Source of the DNA: Pseudomonas sp. ADAK18 | GTDB lineage: Bacteria; Pseudomonadota; Gammaproteobacteria; Pseudomonadales; Pseudomonadaceae | Assembly (NCBI RefSeq): GCF_012935695.1 | Contig: NZ_CP052859.1 | Span: forward strand, 351,001 to 415,000 | DNA: 64,000 nt | Direction of reading: 5' to 3' | Shown: one piece after another, positions 16,602-24,528 of the stretch | How positions within the stretch are numbered: the stretch's first letter is position 1 | Layout: every line of letters starts with the position of its first letter | Notes under the pieces: model-generated | The model's database searches: none | The model's input: the letters and a program-made list of their open reading frames with translations, nothing else | What the model was told of the DNA's origin: nothing | Position numbers and translations under genes: made by a program

Positions 16602-17312
16602 TCATGTTCCGGCAGGAATATAAGTTTGCTGCGAGTTACAGCGGGTTCCTATCTGAAGTGCTGAATCGTCCGTATAAGCCGTTCCATCGGGGCTGACTCG
16701 GTAGAAAACTTCATGCAGGTACTGCTTGCCATCTTGAATGAAGCAGCGGAATGACGCGTTTGCGGGAAATGCTTTTTTGAGGTCATCAAACATCACGCTA
16801 TGGCCTATCCAGGCTTCAAACATCGGCTTGTTGTAGTCGACTACTTTCCTGAGCGTCACGAGGTCATTGAAATAGTCCTCCTCGGTCTTACCGGAGCAGG
16901 TTCCATGCTTTTTCCATTCGTGCCTGAACATGCCTTGCGGGTTGGTGGTGACCAGTTTGGCAATCTCAGGTTTACGCGCAATGCTTTCCAGTTTGTCCTC
17001 GCTGATCGCGCACTCTGTGTCTAGCTTGCAGCTTGGAGATGTGTTGCAGAAAGCGGGGTGGCGGTTGGTTTTCTCAGGGGTGCTGTTGTTATACGGCCAT
17101 ATACCATGGGTGAGGAATGTTTGCGGTGGTTTGTTACAGCCTGCTGTATCGGGTTTCAACTGGCAGAAGCTGGGCTGCCAGGTAACAGAATAGACCCAGT
17201 ATTGGTAACCCATATCGCTGGGGGTGATTTCCTCGTTGGCATCCAGTGCCTGAGCACCATTGCAGATTAGAACGGTTGCAATGGCTGCCACGAATCTATG
17301 CATTAATTTCAT
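16602..17312 (-). CDS. Secreted ribonuclease T2 family protein
   Basis: A 236-aa exported endoribonuclease. A signal peptide covers about residues 1-22 (ICNGAQA-L). Both catalytic segments of the T2 family are present: CAS I as FLTHGIWPYN (His69) and CAS II as FRHEWKKHGTC (His131, Glu132, His136). Several Cys pairs fit the disulfide-rich fold, and YWVYSVTWQPSFC is the usual first strand. It should cleave RNA without metal, in the periplasm or medium, perhaps for phosphate and nucleotide scavenging. The start ATG 17312 has GGGAG seven bases upstream. The gene is monocistronic. Confidence 0.92.
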   Translation of the reverse strand: MKLMHRFVAAIATVLICNGAQALDANEEITPSDMGYQYWVYSVTWQPSFCQLKPDTAGCNKPPQTFLTHGIWPYNNSTPEKTNRHPAFCNTSPSCKLDTECAISEDKLESIARKPEIAKLVTTNPQGMFRHEWKKHGTCSGKTEEDYFNDLVTLRKVVDYNKPMFEAWIGHSVMFDDLKKAFPANASFRCFIQDGKQYLHEVFYRVSPDGTAYTDDSALQIGTRCNSQQTYIPAGT

Positions 17313-17513
17313 GGTCCTGCTCCCTGACCTGGCGATCAGGTTGATCGCCTCCTGGAGCCCATGGTTGCCCGTAGTTGCACAAAAATCTACTGTCAGAAAC
17401 AACAGGTGCCTGGCGAAAGTTATTGGGCCGCCCCCACTGTTGCGCGAATAACTTCCCAGGGAATCGAACTACGATTTGGGAGCCTCAGTCTGCTGGTCAA
17501 TTGCTAACTACCT

Positions 17514-19535
17514 TCAGCGGACATTGCGAAACAGCATCAACCGCGCACTTTCATGCAGCCCGCGAGTCAGTCCCTGCAAGCGCTGAAACTCCTCCGGGTA
17601 CTGCTGCGCCACATCCTCGCGGGGTGTTTGCGAGGCCAGGTCATGCAAGGTCGGCGAACTGCCGTCGTGCTCCATCTGTAATAAAAAGTCCTGGGTCACG
17701 CCGCCAATCAGCGGGAACGTCCCCTCACGTAATACCAGTGGTACTACACGCTCACCCTCCGGCGCAGGCTGCTGGATGTCGCGCCCCATGGCGCCATTGC
17801 GAAAAGGCATGCCGGCCATCCCGGCCACGGTGGGCAGCAAGTCCGCCAGGCCCACGGCCTCTTCAATCACTTTGGGCTGCAAACGCCCTGGCGCATGAAT
17901 CAGCATCGGTACGTTGTTGCTTTCCAGCCCTAGCTGTTCGAAGGCTGGCGCCATATGCGGGATCTGGCTGATGCGGGTGTTGTGGTCGCCGAAGAACACG
18001 AAGATGGTGTTGTCGTAGTAACCGCCGGCCTTGGCGATCTCCATCAGGCGCCCGATGTTGTAGTCCAGCAAGCGTACGGCGTTGTATTGCTCGACGCTGC
18101 GCGAGCCTGCGGCCTGAACCTGTTCCAGGGTCAAGTCGTGGACCACGAAGCCATCGTTGTCCTTGGGAATGGTGAACGGTCGATGGTTGCCGGAGGTTTG
18201 CAGGTAGGCAAAGAACGGCTGGTCCTTGGGCACGGCGCGCAGCAATTGGTCGCTTTCTTTGAACAGGTCCAGATCGGAGATGCCCCACACGTCTACTCGT
18301 GGCGAGCGCCAGTTGCTTTCCTCATACAGCTTCACGCCGTCGATGCTCTGGCGGATCAATGCGTTGATATTGGCCCAGCCAGCGTTGCCGCCGATCATGT
18401 AGAACTTCTGGTAGCCCTCGAACGCATTGATCAGCGAGTGTTGCCGGGTAATCAGCGGGTGACGTGTCGCGGTCTCCTGGCGGGTGACGTCGGGCACGCC
18501 GGTGATGCTGGCCCAGACGGTCTTGGCGGTGCCGGTGACGGGCACGTAGAAGTGCTTGAAGAACCAGCTTTCAGTGGCCAGTTTGTCGAGGTTTGGCGTC
18601 GGGTTCAGCGGATTGCCGTAGGCACCCACGGCGCTGGTGCCCAGGGATTCGAGCATGACGAAGATCACGTTGGGCGGGCGTTCGCCAGCGAATCGATAAG
18701 GCTGCACGCCTTGCTCGCGAACGAAGTTCAGTTGCTGCGCGTCCGGTTGGCTCACGCCCAGGTAGTGGGCGACTTGTGGATAATGCTCGCGCACTTGTGC
18801 CTCGTCGAATTGCGACTGGCCGGCTTTGAGCGTGTCATATAAAAACAGCACCGGGTTCAGGCCCACGGCGGCGACCTGGTTGTTGCCGGAAAAAAATGCA
18901 TCGCTCCAGCGCAGGGGCACCGGGTTTTCGAGATTCAGGTTGGCGACGCGCCCGAGCAGGGCCAGCAGGACTGCGATTACGCCGACCACGGCGACAGACG
19001 CAATGGCCAGCTTGCCGATGGCCTGAGGTTCGCGATCCAGGGTGATCCGCTCAAGGCGAATCAGTGCCCAGGTCCAAAGCGAGGCGGCGGCGAGCCAACT
19101 CAAGGTTATCCACAGCACCGGGTAGGTTTCCCAAACCATTTGTTGGGAGATCTGCGCATCTTCCAAGTAACGCAGCACCGTGGCGTTGATACGCACACCG
19201 AGGTAGGCGTAGTGGCCGAAGTCGATGATATACACCAGTCCGACGACACTCAGCGCCAGCAACAGGTAACCCCGCGCCAGCCAGCGCAACGCCGGTAACG
19301 TCAGCAGGTTCCAGCGCGGCAGCCAGGCGAGCAGAGCCAGCGGCAGCAGCATCAGCACCGCCAGGCGCAGGTCGAAACGCAGGCCGATGCCCAAGGTTTC
19401 CAACAGCGCAGGCGTGCGCAGATCAACGCCGGAAAAGCCCAGCACAAATATCAGCCGTAGCCCGACCAACAGCGCAAATACCAGCCCGATCGCGCCCGCG
19501 CCGTAGCGCAGGCGGCGTGATTGCAACCAACCCAT
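17514..19535 (-). CDS. LTA synthase-like sulfatase-fold membrane protein
   Basis: A 673-aa protein of the LtaS/OpgB family. About five N-terminal membrane helices (residues 10-210) anchor a periplasmic sulfatase-fold domain from about residue 280. Landmarks are the metal site NVIFVMLESLGTSAVGAYG, the nucleophile region VTGTAKTVWASITG, and the metal ligands FVFFGDHNTRI. LtaS enzymes transfer phosphoglycerol; Gram-negative relatives modify periplasmic glucans or other surface polymers, and the acceptor here is unknown. Two adjacent ATG codons (19538, 19535) exist; AGAGG fits the second better. It lies behind a multipass membrane protein and a sialidase-like gene, separated from them by a REPIN. 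Confidence 0.88.
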   Translation of the reverse strand: MGWLQSRRLRYGAGAIGLVFALLVGLRLIFVLGFSGVDLRTPALLETLGIGLRFDLRLAVLMLLPLALLAWLPRWNLLTLPALRWLARGYLLLALSVVGLVYIIDFGHYAYLGVRINATVLRYLEDAQISQQMVWETYPVLWITLSWLAAASLWTWALIRLERITLDREPQAIGKLAIASVAVVGVIAVLLALLGRVANLNLENPVPLRWSDAFFSGNNQVAAVGLNPVLFLYDTLKAGQSQFDEAQVREHYPQVAHYLGVSQPDAQQLNFVREQGVQPYRFAGERPPNVIFVMLESLGTSAVGAYGNPLNPTPNLDKLATESWFFKHFYVPVTGTAKTVWASITGVPDVTRQETATRHPLITRQHSLINAFEGYQKFYMIGGNAGWANINALIRQSIDGVKLYEESNWRSPRVDVWGISDLDLFKESDQLLRAVPKDQPFFAYLQTSGNHRPFTIPKDNDGFVVHDLTLEQVQAAGSRSVEQYNAVRLLDYNIGRLMEIAKAGGYYDNTIFVFFGDHNTRISQIPHMAPAFEQLGLESNNVPMLIHAPGRLQPKVIEEAVGLADLLPTVAGMAGMPFRNGAMGRDIQQPAPEGERVVPLVLREGTFPLIGGVTQDFLLQMEHDGSSPTLHDLASQTPREDVAQQYPEEFQRLQGLTRGLHESARLMLFRNVR

Positions 19536-19579
19536 CATTGACCTCTTTTTTTCCAATCTATAGAACGAAGCAGATCCAG

Positions 19580-19669
19580 TGTGGGAGCTGGCTTGCCTGC
19601 GATGGCGGAGTATCAGTCAATAGAAATGCCGACTGGCACACCGTCTTCGCAGGCAAGCCAGCTCCCACA
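19580..19669. repeat. REPIN between membrane-protein and LTA-synthase-like genes
   Basis: Arms 19580-19602 and 19647-19669 are perfect 23-base reverse complements (core GTGGGAGCTGGCTTGCCTGCGA) separated by 44 bases. It lies inside what otherwise looks like an operon. Confidence 0.92.
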
Positions 19670-19677
19670 TTTGATCT

Positions 19678-20292
19678 TCATTGTTTCGCCGGGAGTGCTC
19701 GGCTTGGTATTTGATGCCGGCGCAGCCAAACGGCCATCGCCAACATCCACACCCCAGCCACCAGGCAATAACCCGCCAGCAGCGGATCAATCACATAGTC
19801 CCAATAGTTTTCCGACGCCTTAAGCCGCAAAGCGAACGCCAGCGTGCCCACCGCCAGCATCCACACCGCCAGGGTATTGCGCAGCGCCAGCATCACCAGC
19901 GCCGCCACGCCCATCAGCACGATCATCGGCCTAGGATTGAAGCCCCAACGGTAAGGATCGAAATAGGTCAGTCCCAGGGTGGCTGGATACAGCATCAGGC
20001 TCAGCACGCCAAACAGCAGCAGGACTTGCACCCGATGCCGGCCATTAAGCGGCCGCACCACCCCCAATCGGCACAGGCCCACCCACGCCAATAACACCAA
20101 GGTGCTGATGGCCAAGTCATCGGTAAAACTGCGCACATAGGCCGCCAGCGGCAACTCATTGATCGGGATAAAACTCGCCAGCGCCAGCAGTGGCAACAAC
20201 CACGGCCGCCAGGGCGCGGTAAAGCGCAGCGCGCTCAACAACACAAAACCCAGCAGGACAAAACTCAAATGGGCTTGCCACAAAGAAACCAT
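19678..20292 (-). CDS. Multipass membrane protein, function unknown
   Basis: A 204-aa very hydrophobic protein with about six predicted membrane segments starting directly at the N-terminus (WQAHLSFVLLGFVLLSAL) and a short basic tail. I recognise no catalytic motif. The ATG at 20292 overlaps the TGA of the sialidase-like gene by one base (TGATG), so the two are translationally coupled; this favours joint action at the cell surface. A GTG one codon upstream is possible. Confidence 0.82.
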   Translation of the reverse strand: MVSLWQAHLSFVLLGFVLLSALRFTAPWRPWLLPLLALASFIPINELPLAAYVRSFTDDLAISTLVLLAWVGLCRLGVVRPLNGRHRVQVLLLFGVLSLMLYPATLGLTYFDPYRWGFNPRPMIVLMGVAALVMLALRNTLAVWMLAVGTLAFALRLKASENYWDYVIDPLLAGYCLVAGVWMLAMAVWLRRHQIPSRALPAKQ

Positions 20293-21626
20293 CACAGACG
20301 CTCCGCCAGCCAGGCCTCGTTGAAGCTGACATGTTTGATAAAGGTGTTATTCCACGAGTAGACCAAGTGGTACATGCCGTCCGGGCTGCGGCTGAAGTAC
20401 GGGTACTCGTATTCGAATTCGCAGCCTCGGGGTTTGCACACCCGGTAATCCAGGCTGCTGAGGAAGCGTTGCTCCATGGGTAAACGCAGGGCGCCGCTGG
20501 AGGCGCGGAAACCTTCGCCGATGATTTCCTTGTAGGCCTCTGGAGAGAACGGTTGGCCCAACGGGTCTGGCGACTGGTCCAGCTCCACCACGTTACGCCA
20601 CTGATTGAGCCCGGCGTTGGTGCCGTACAGGCTGAGTTTGAAGCGCCCGTCCTGCAGATCATTGAGGGCTACCAGCAGTCCGTCGTTGGCCATGCCCACC
20701 GCCGCCAGCGACGAGTTTGGATTGGACGGCTCCAGCGGATACGGCTCGCTCCACGTCTGCCCGGCGTCTTCGGTGCGGCTGGCGAGAATGCGGTGATGGG
20801 TCTCACCGGCGTAACGCAGCATGGCGATAGCACGTTGCCCATCCTGCGGAACGATAGTCGGTTGCAGCGAATGCTTGCCACGGCTGATGCGGAATTTATC
20901 GATCACCGCACCGTCGGCGCTCAAATACAGGTACTCGGCAAACTTGCCCATGAACTCGTGATACACCGGCAGGCCAATGGACCCGTCGGCATGGAACACC
21001 GGCGCGGCGCGCACCAGGGTGCTGATGTTGAAGAACGGCGACGTGATCAATTGACGAGGTGGCGACCAGTTCGTCCCCAGGTCGTCGGAAACCATCACAT
21101 TGATCGCGCTGGTGGCCCAACCACCGACGGACACCGAGACATAAAACATCCACAGGCGATTGTCCGGCGCCAGGGCAATCACCGGATTGCCCAGTTTGCG
21201 AATGTAGCGGTGGGTGCCGTCGCGGGTGCTTTCCCGAGTGGCCAGCACTTGTTCGGCGCCCCATTCGCCGCTGTTGGCGTCAAAACGTGCGGTACGCACC
21301 TGCACATCGGCGGCGCCTTCACGGGAGCCGGCAAACCATACCGCCATCAGGTCGCCGCCGGGCAGGGCGGTCACGGAGGAGGAGTGGACAAAGTCCGTGA
21401 GTTGCGAGGAGACGAAGCGGCTGCTGTATTGCGGGGCTGCTGCCACTGCTGAGGCAGACTGGCTCGCTTGGGCAAACGGGGCCAACACATGGGGTGGATG
21501 GCTTTGCCAGGCGGCAAAAAATACCGCTAGCAGGCTGCAGATCAATAAAGGCGCGCGTAGGGAACGCTTGTCGAAAAAAGGTTTACTGCGCACGGAAACA
21601 TTCTCAACAGACGTGGGATGTTCCAC
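20292..21626 (-). CDS. Sialidase-like (BNR repeat) exported protein
   Basis: A protein of up to 444 aa with a signal-anchor-like hydrophobic stretch near residues 24-42 (RAPLLICSLLAVFFAAW) and a six-bladed-propeller-type body. Asp-box motifs are visible as SDDLGTNWS and TEDAGQTWS. Conserved sialidase-type segments include SSSVTALPGGDLMAVWFAGSREG and LGNPVIALAPDNRLWMFYV. It may hydrolyse a sialic-acid-like or other sugar; a true sialidase activity is not shown by the sequence. The start is uncertain: GTG 21626 lies only 15 bases from a possible operator, and GTG 21593 would also keep the signal. It is coupled to the membrane-protein gene and divergent from a two-component system. Confidence 0.85.
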   Translation of the reverse strand: MEHPTSVENVSVRSKPFFDKRSLRAPLLICSLLAVFFAAWQSHPPHVLAPFAQASQSASAVAAAPQYSSRFVSSQLTDFVHSSSVTALPGGDLMAVWFAGSREGAADVQVRTARFDANSGEWGAEQVLATRESTRDGTHRYIRKLGNPVIALAPDNRLWMFYVSVSVGGWATSAINVMVSDDLGTNWSPPRQLITSPFFNISTLVRAAPVFHADGSIGLPVYHEFMGKFAEYLYLSADGAVIDKFRISRGKHSLQPTIVPQDGQRAIAMLRYAGETHHRILASRTEDAGQTWSEPYPLEPSNPNSSLAAVGMANDGLLVALNDLQDGRFKLSLYGTNAGLNQWRNVVELDQSPDPLGQPFSPEAYKEIIGEGFRASSGALRLPMEQRFLSSLDYRVCKPRGCEFEYEYPYFSRSPDGMYHLVYSWNNTFIKHVSFNEAWLAERL

Positions 21627-21640
21627 TGTGCAAAACCAAC

Positions 21641-21656
21641 CTTAGCGAAAGCTTAG
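21641..21656. promoter_or_regulatory. Candidate PmrA/QseB-type operator (CTTAG direct repeat)
   Basis: CTTAG at 21641-21645 and again at 21652-21656, 11 bases apart, matches the spacing of the CTTAA-N6-CTTAA sites bound by PmrA/QseB regulators. It lies between the sialidase-like gene and the PmrA/QseB-type regulator gene, so either or both could be controlled. Binding is inferred. Confidence 0.5.
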
Positions 21657-21740
21657 TTAGCAACGATACGTAACATCTTTCCCGGAATACTCCCCGCTGG
21701 AACCCGGCATGATGCGGCGGTTTCCTACAGAGAGTCCGCT

Positions 21741-22403
21741 ATGCGCCTACTCCTCGTCGAAGATGACCGTGCCCTCGGCCAGGGGATTCGCGTGGCCCTG
21801 AGCGCCGAAGGCTACACTCTGGACTGGCTGCACGATGGTGTCAGCGCGTTGCATGCCCTGCGCAGTGAAAGCTTTGACCTGCTGCTGCTCGACCTCGGCC
21901 TGCCGCGCCTCGACGGCCTGGCGCTGCTGCAACAACTGCGCGCCGAGCAACAGGACCTGCCGGTGCTGATCCTCACCGCCCGTGACGACACCGCTGATCG
22001 TATTGCCGGCCTCGATGCCGGCGCCGACGATTACTTGGTCAAACCCTTTGACGTCGAAGAATTCAAGGCCCGGGTCCGCGCCCTGTTGCGCCGCAGCCAG
22101 GGGCGAGCGCAACCGTTGCTGGAGCACGCTGGCGTCAGCCTCGACCCGGCGACCCAACAAGTCAGCTACCAGGGCCAGGACATCGTCGTCACGCCCATGG
22201 AATACCAATTGCTCCACCAACTGATGGCGCGCCCCGGCAAAGTCGTCACCCGCGAGCGCCTGTCCCGCGCGCTATATGGCTGGCAAGACAGCGTCGAGAG
22301 CAACACCCTCGAAGTGCTGATCCACAACCTGCGTAAAAAACTCTCCACCGAACTGATCCGCACCGTTCGTGGCGTCGGCTATGTGGTGGAACTCAAGCCA
22401 TGA
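21741..22403 (+). CDS. PmrA/QseB-type response regulator
   Basis: A 220-aa OmpR-family regulator. The receiver has the acidic pair EDD at the start, the phospho-acceptor in LLLLDLGLPRLDG, Thr in LILTARDD and Lys in YLVKPFD. The C-terminal winged helix ends LIRTVRGVGYVVE. Length and sequence are those of PmrA, QseB or TctD relatives. It overlaps the kinase gene by 4 bases (ATGA). It is divergent from the sialidase/LTA-synthase-like gene set, which makes that set the prime candidate target along with its own promoter. Confidence 0.93.
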   Translation: MRLLLVEDDRALGQGIRVALSAEGYTLDWLHDGVSALHALRSESFDLLLLDLGLPRLDGLALLQQLRAEQQDLPVLILTARDDTADRIAGLDAGADDYLVKPFDVEEFKARVRALLRRSQGRAQPLLEHAGVSLDPATQQVSYQGQDIVVTPMEYQLLHQLMARPGKVVTRERLSRALYGWQDSVESNTLEVLIHNLRKKLSTELIRTVRGVGYVVELKP

Positions 22404-23797
22404 ACTCGGTCCGTGCACGCATCCTCATCCCGGTGCTGGTACTGATCCTGCTGGGCGACGCCCTGATCAGTTGGCTGGTGCTGCGGGACAGCCATCATGA
22501 AATCGAAGAAGTCTACGACGCCCAACTTGGCCAAAGTGCCCGTCTGCTGCAAAGCGTGCTGCGTCAGCGCGACCCTGGCGACGCCGACTGGGACCGTCTC
22601 TATCAGGCCTTCGACCATGCCATGAGCCGCGTGGGTGAAGACGGCGCAGCACATCCCTACGAAACTCGCCTGACGTTCCAGGTGTGGCGCACCGACGGCC
22701 AATTGCTCGTGCGCTCCACCGAAGCGCCGATCCTCGATGCACCGCCCACCACGTTCGGGTCCCACGACATCACGGAAAATGGCAACGATTGGTGCGCCTT
22801 CCTCCTGGCCGATCCGCAACAAGGCGTGCTGATCTGGGTGGGTGAACGCGACGACATTCGCCAGGACGTGATCGAGCGCATCGTGCGGCACACGTTATGG
22901 CCGAGCCTTATCGGCGTACCTCTGTTGGCCGTGCTCATCTGGCTGGCCATCGGCTGGGGCCTCAAACCCCTGCGCGCCATGGCCCAGGCGATTCGTGGGC
23001 GTAATACCAATACGTTGCAACCCTTGCAACTTGAGCCATTACCCGCAGACCTGGAGCCGATGCAAACCGCGTTGAATCGGCTGCTGGTGCAGATTGATGA
23101 GTTGCTGGCGCGCGAGCGGCGGTTCATTGCCGATGCGGCGCATGAGTTGCGTACGCCGCTGGCGATATTGCGCATTCATGCGCAGAACGCCCAGAGAGCA
23201 GGGACTGAGGAACAGCGTCGAGAGGCATTGGATTTTCTGGTGAATGGCGTGGACCGGGCGACGAGAATTGGTAGCCAGTTGCTGACCATGGCGCGCATCG
23301 AGCCGCAGTTGAACAACCCGGTTCGCGTGCGTGTGCAATTGACGGCGTTGGTGCGGGAGGAGTTAGCGGAGTTGACACCCCTGGCAATGGAGAAAGGCGT
23401 TGAGCTGGTGCTGGAAGGGGATGAAGCATGTTGGGTTGAAACCGAGCCGATGGCGCTGGCGATTGCATTGCAGAATCTAGTGACCAATGCGCTGAATTTC
23501 TCGCCAGTGGGGAGCGAGGTGAGGGTGGTGGTCAAGGTGCTGGATTCCGGGGTGGTGCATCTGTGCGTGGAGGATGCGGGACCGGGGATTGAAGAGCAGG
23601 AGATGGGACGATTATTTGAGCGGTTTTATAGCCAGGGGAACGCCAACGGCGCGGGGTTGGGGCTGGCGATTGTCGAGATGATCGTGGGGAAGATTGGGTG
23701 TGGGTTGGAGTTGTATAACCTGGAGGCAGGTGGGTTGTGCGCGCGGGTGAGTTTCAGTTCCTGTGGGGTTGAGCCTGCGGGAATATCACGCCGTTGA
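22400..23797 (+). CDS. PmrB/QseC-type sensor histidine kinase
   Basis: A 465-aa inner-membrane kinase. Membrane segments lie at about residues 10-30 and 160-185, with a periplasmic sensor domain of about 130 residues between them. The H-box is IADAAHELRTPLAILR; the N-box (NLVTNALNFSPVGSE), G1 (EDAGPGIEEQEM) and G2 (GAGLGLAIVEMI) motifs are intact. It should act on the regulator just upstream. Its last 44 bases overlap the 3' end of the convergent gene at 23754-24224. Confidence 0.93.
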   Translation: MNSVRARILIPVLVLILLGDALISWLVLRDSHHEIEEVYDAQLGQSARLLQSVLRQRDPGDADWDRLYQAFDHAMSRVGEDGAAHPYETRLTFQVWRTDGQLLVRSTEAPILDAPPTTFGSHDITENGNDWCAFLLADPQQGVLIWVGERDDIRQDVIERIVRHTLWPSLIGVPLLAVLIWLAIGWGLKPLRAMAQAIRGRNTNTLQPLQLEPLPADLEPMQTALNRLLVQIDELLARERRFIADAAHELRTPLAILRIHAQNAQRAGTEEQRREALDFLVNGVDRATRIGSQLLTMARIEPQLNNPVRVRVQLTALVREELAELTPLAMEKGVELVLEGDEACWVETEPMALAIALQNLVTNALNFSPVGSEVRVVVKVLDSGVVHLCVEDAGPGIEEQEMGRLFERFYSQGNANGAGLGLAIVEMIVGKIGCGLELYNLEAGGLCARVSFSSCGVEPAGISRR

Positions 23798-24224
23798 AGG
23801 TGTGGGTGCAGCAGTCGCAAAACGGTTTCATGCGTTCTGCATTTAACTGCGGATTGACCTTCTGCAGCAGGCCTGTTTTATCGACGTACAGTCCGCTGTA
23901 GTAGGTTGATTCACCCACTCGCACGTACTCTGTTTTATCGGCGTCGTGTAGGGCAACCATCCAGAATACCGGCTCAGGCCGATCCAGGCGGGCATTGGCT
24001 TCGCTGAAAACTTCATCCCATTGATGACCGACCTTGGACAGCAAAAATCTGAATAGCGGTGTGTAATCAAAGCCATGTCGGTGATGGCTGTGCATCGAGC
24101 CACGGTTGGACAAAGAGCTTTTTTCGCTTTTGCTGTGGCGTTCATGTCGATAGGCGCGAAAGCTACCATGGCGCACATTCCGGGTTCGAGTGTTGACTGA
24201 GCGATAGAGAGGGGGCTTTTTCAT
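23754..24224 (-). CDS. Unrecognised third gene of the bacteriocin cassette (156 aa)
   Basis: I do not recognise a named family. The N-terminal 60 residues are very basic and rich in Arg, His and Ser, probably unstructured. Then comes a compact part with GFDYTPLFRFLLSKVGHQWDEV, the segment PVFWMVALHDADKTEYVRVGES, and near the C-terminus a tight cysteine cluster CDCCTH that could bind metal. The ATG at 24224 has AGGA six bases upstream and lies 10 bases after the immunity gene stop, so it is almost certainly co-transcribed with the toxin and immunity genes. Its end overlaps the convergent kinase gene by 44 bases. It could be an accessory immunity or processing protein; this is inference. Confidence 0.78.
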   Translation of the reverse strand: MKKPPLYRSVNTRTRNVRHGSFRAYRHERHSKSEKSSLSNRGSMHSHHRHGFDYTPLFRFLLSKVGHQWDEVFSEANARLDRPEPVFWMVALHDADKTEYVRVGESTYYSGLYVDKTGLLQKVNPQLNAERMKPFCDCCTHTFNGVIFPQAQPHRN

Positions 24225-24234
24225 TGGGTTCCTT

Positions 24235-24513
24235 TTATGGCTGCTTGGCGGGTTGGGGTGGCCATTTACCTTGGTAGCGGAAAGATATTTGGTAATCGAA
24301 CTGCTCGGGTTCAATCACATGCTGGAAGTGCGGTTGGATAATCGCTATCCAGATTGGAAGAACATTGAATACGTCGGCATATATCGCAGGTTCCTGGTTC
24401 AAACCTAATGCCTCAAAAAAGCTGTCTCCATCATCAAGCTCTGCCGAGTATTCATCCGCTTTAACGTCATTGCTGTGCTTGTCGTACCATCGCAATCTGA
24501 CTTTCATAACCAT
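24235..24513 (-). CDS. Cloacin/colicin E3-type immunity protein
   Basis: A 92-aa acidic protein that clearly follows the colicin E3/cloacin DF13 immunity family: an opening strand MKVRLRWYDKHSNDVKADEYS like the LTWFDK start of ImmE3, then DGDSFFEALGL, IWIAIIQPHFQH and a YQISFRYQGKW end. Such proteins bind the rRNase domain of the cognate toxin and protect the producer. The ATG at 24513 has GGAG eight bases upstream (a second ATG two codons on is possible). It begins 15 bases behind the toxin gene, the standard order. The C-terminal PPQPAKQP tail extends beyond the usual 84-85 residues. Confidence 0.92.
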   Translation of the reverse strand: MVMKVRLRWYDKHSNDVKADEYSAELDDGDSFFEALGLNQEPAIYADVFNVLPIWIAIIQPHFQHVIEPEQFDYQISFRYQGKWPPQPAKQP

Positions 24514-24528
24514 TCTGGATTCTCCGCG

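Noticed and set aside
19580..19669. Paired repeats considered as CRISPR
   Set aside because: The repeats are inverted pairs with REP cores, not direct repeats with regular spacers; no cas genes are present.
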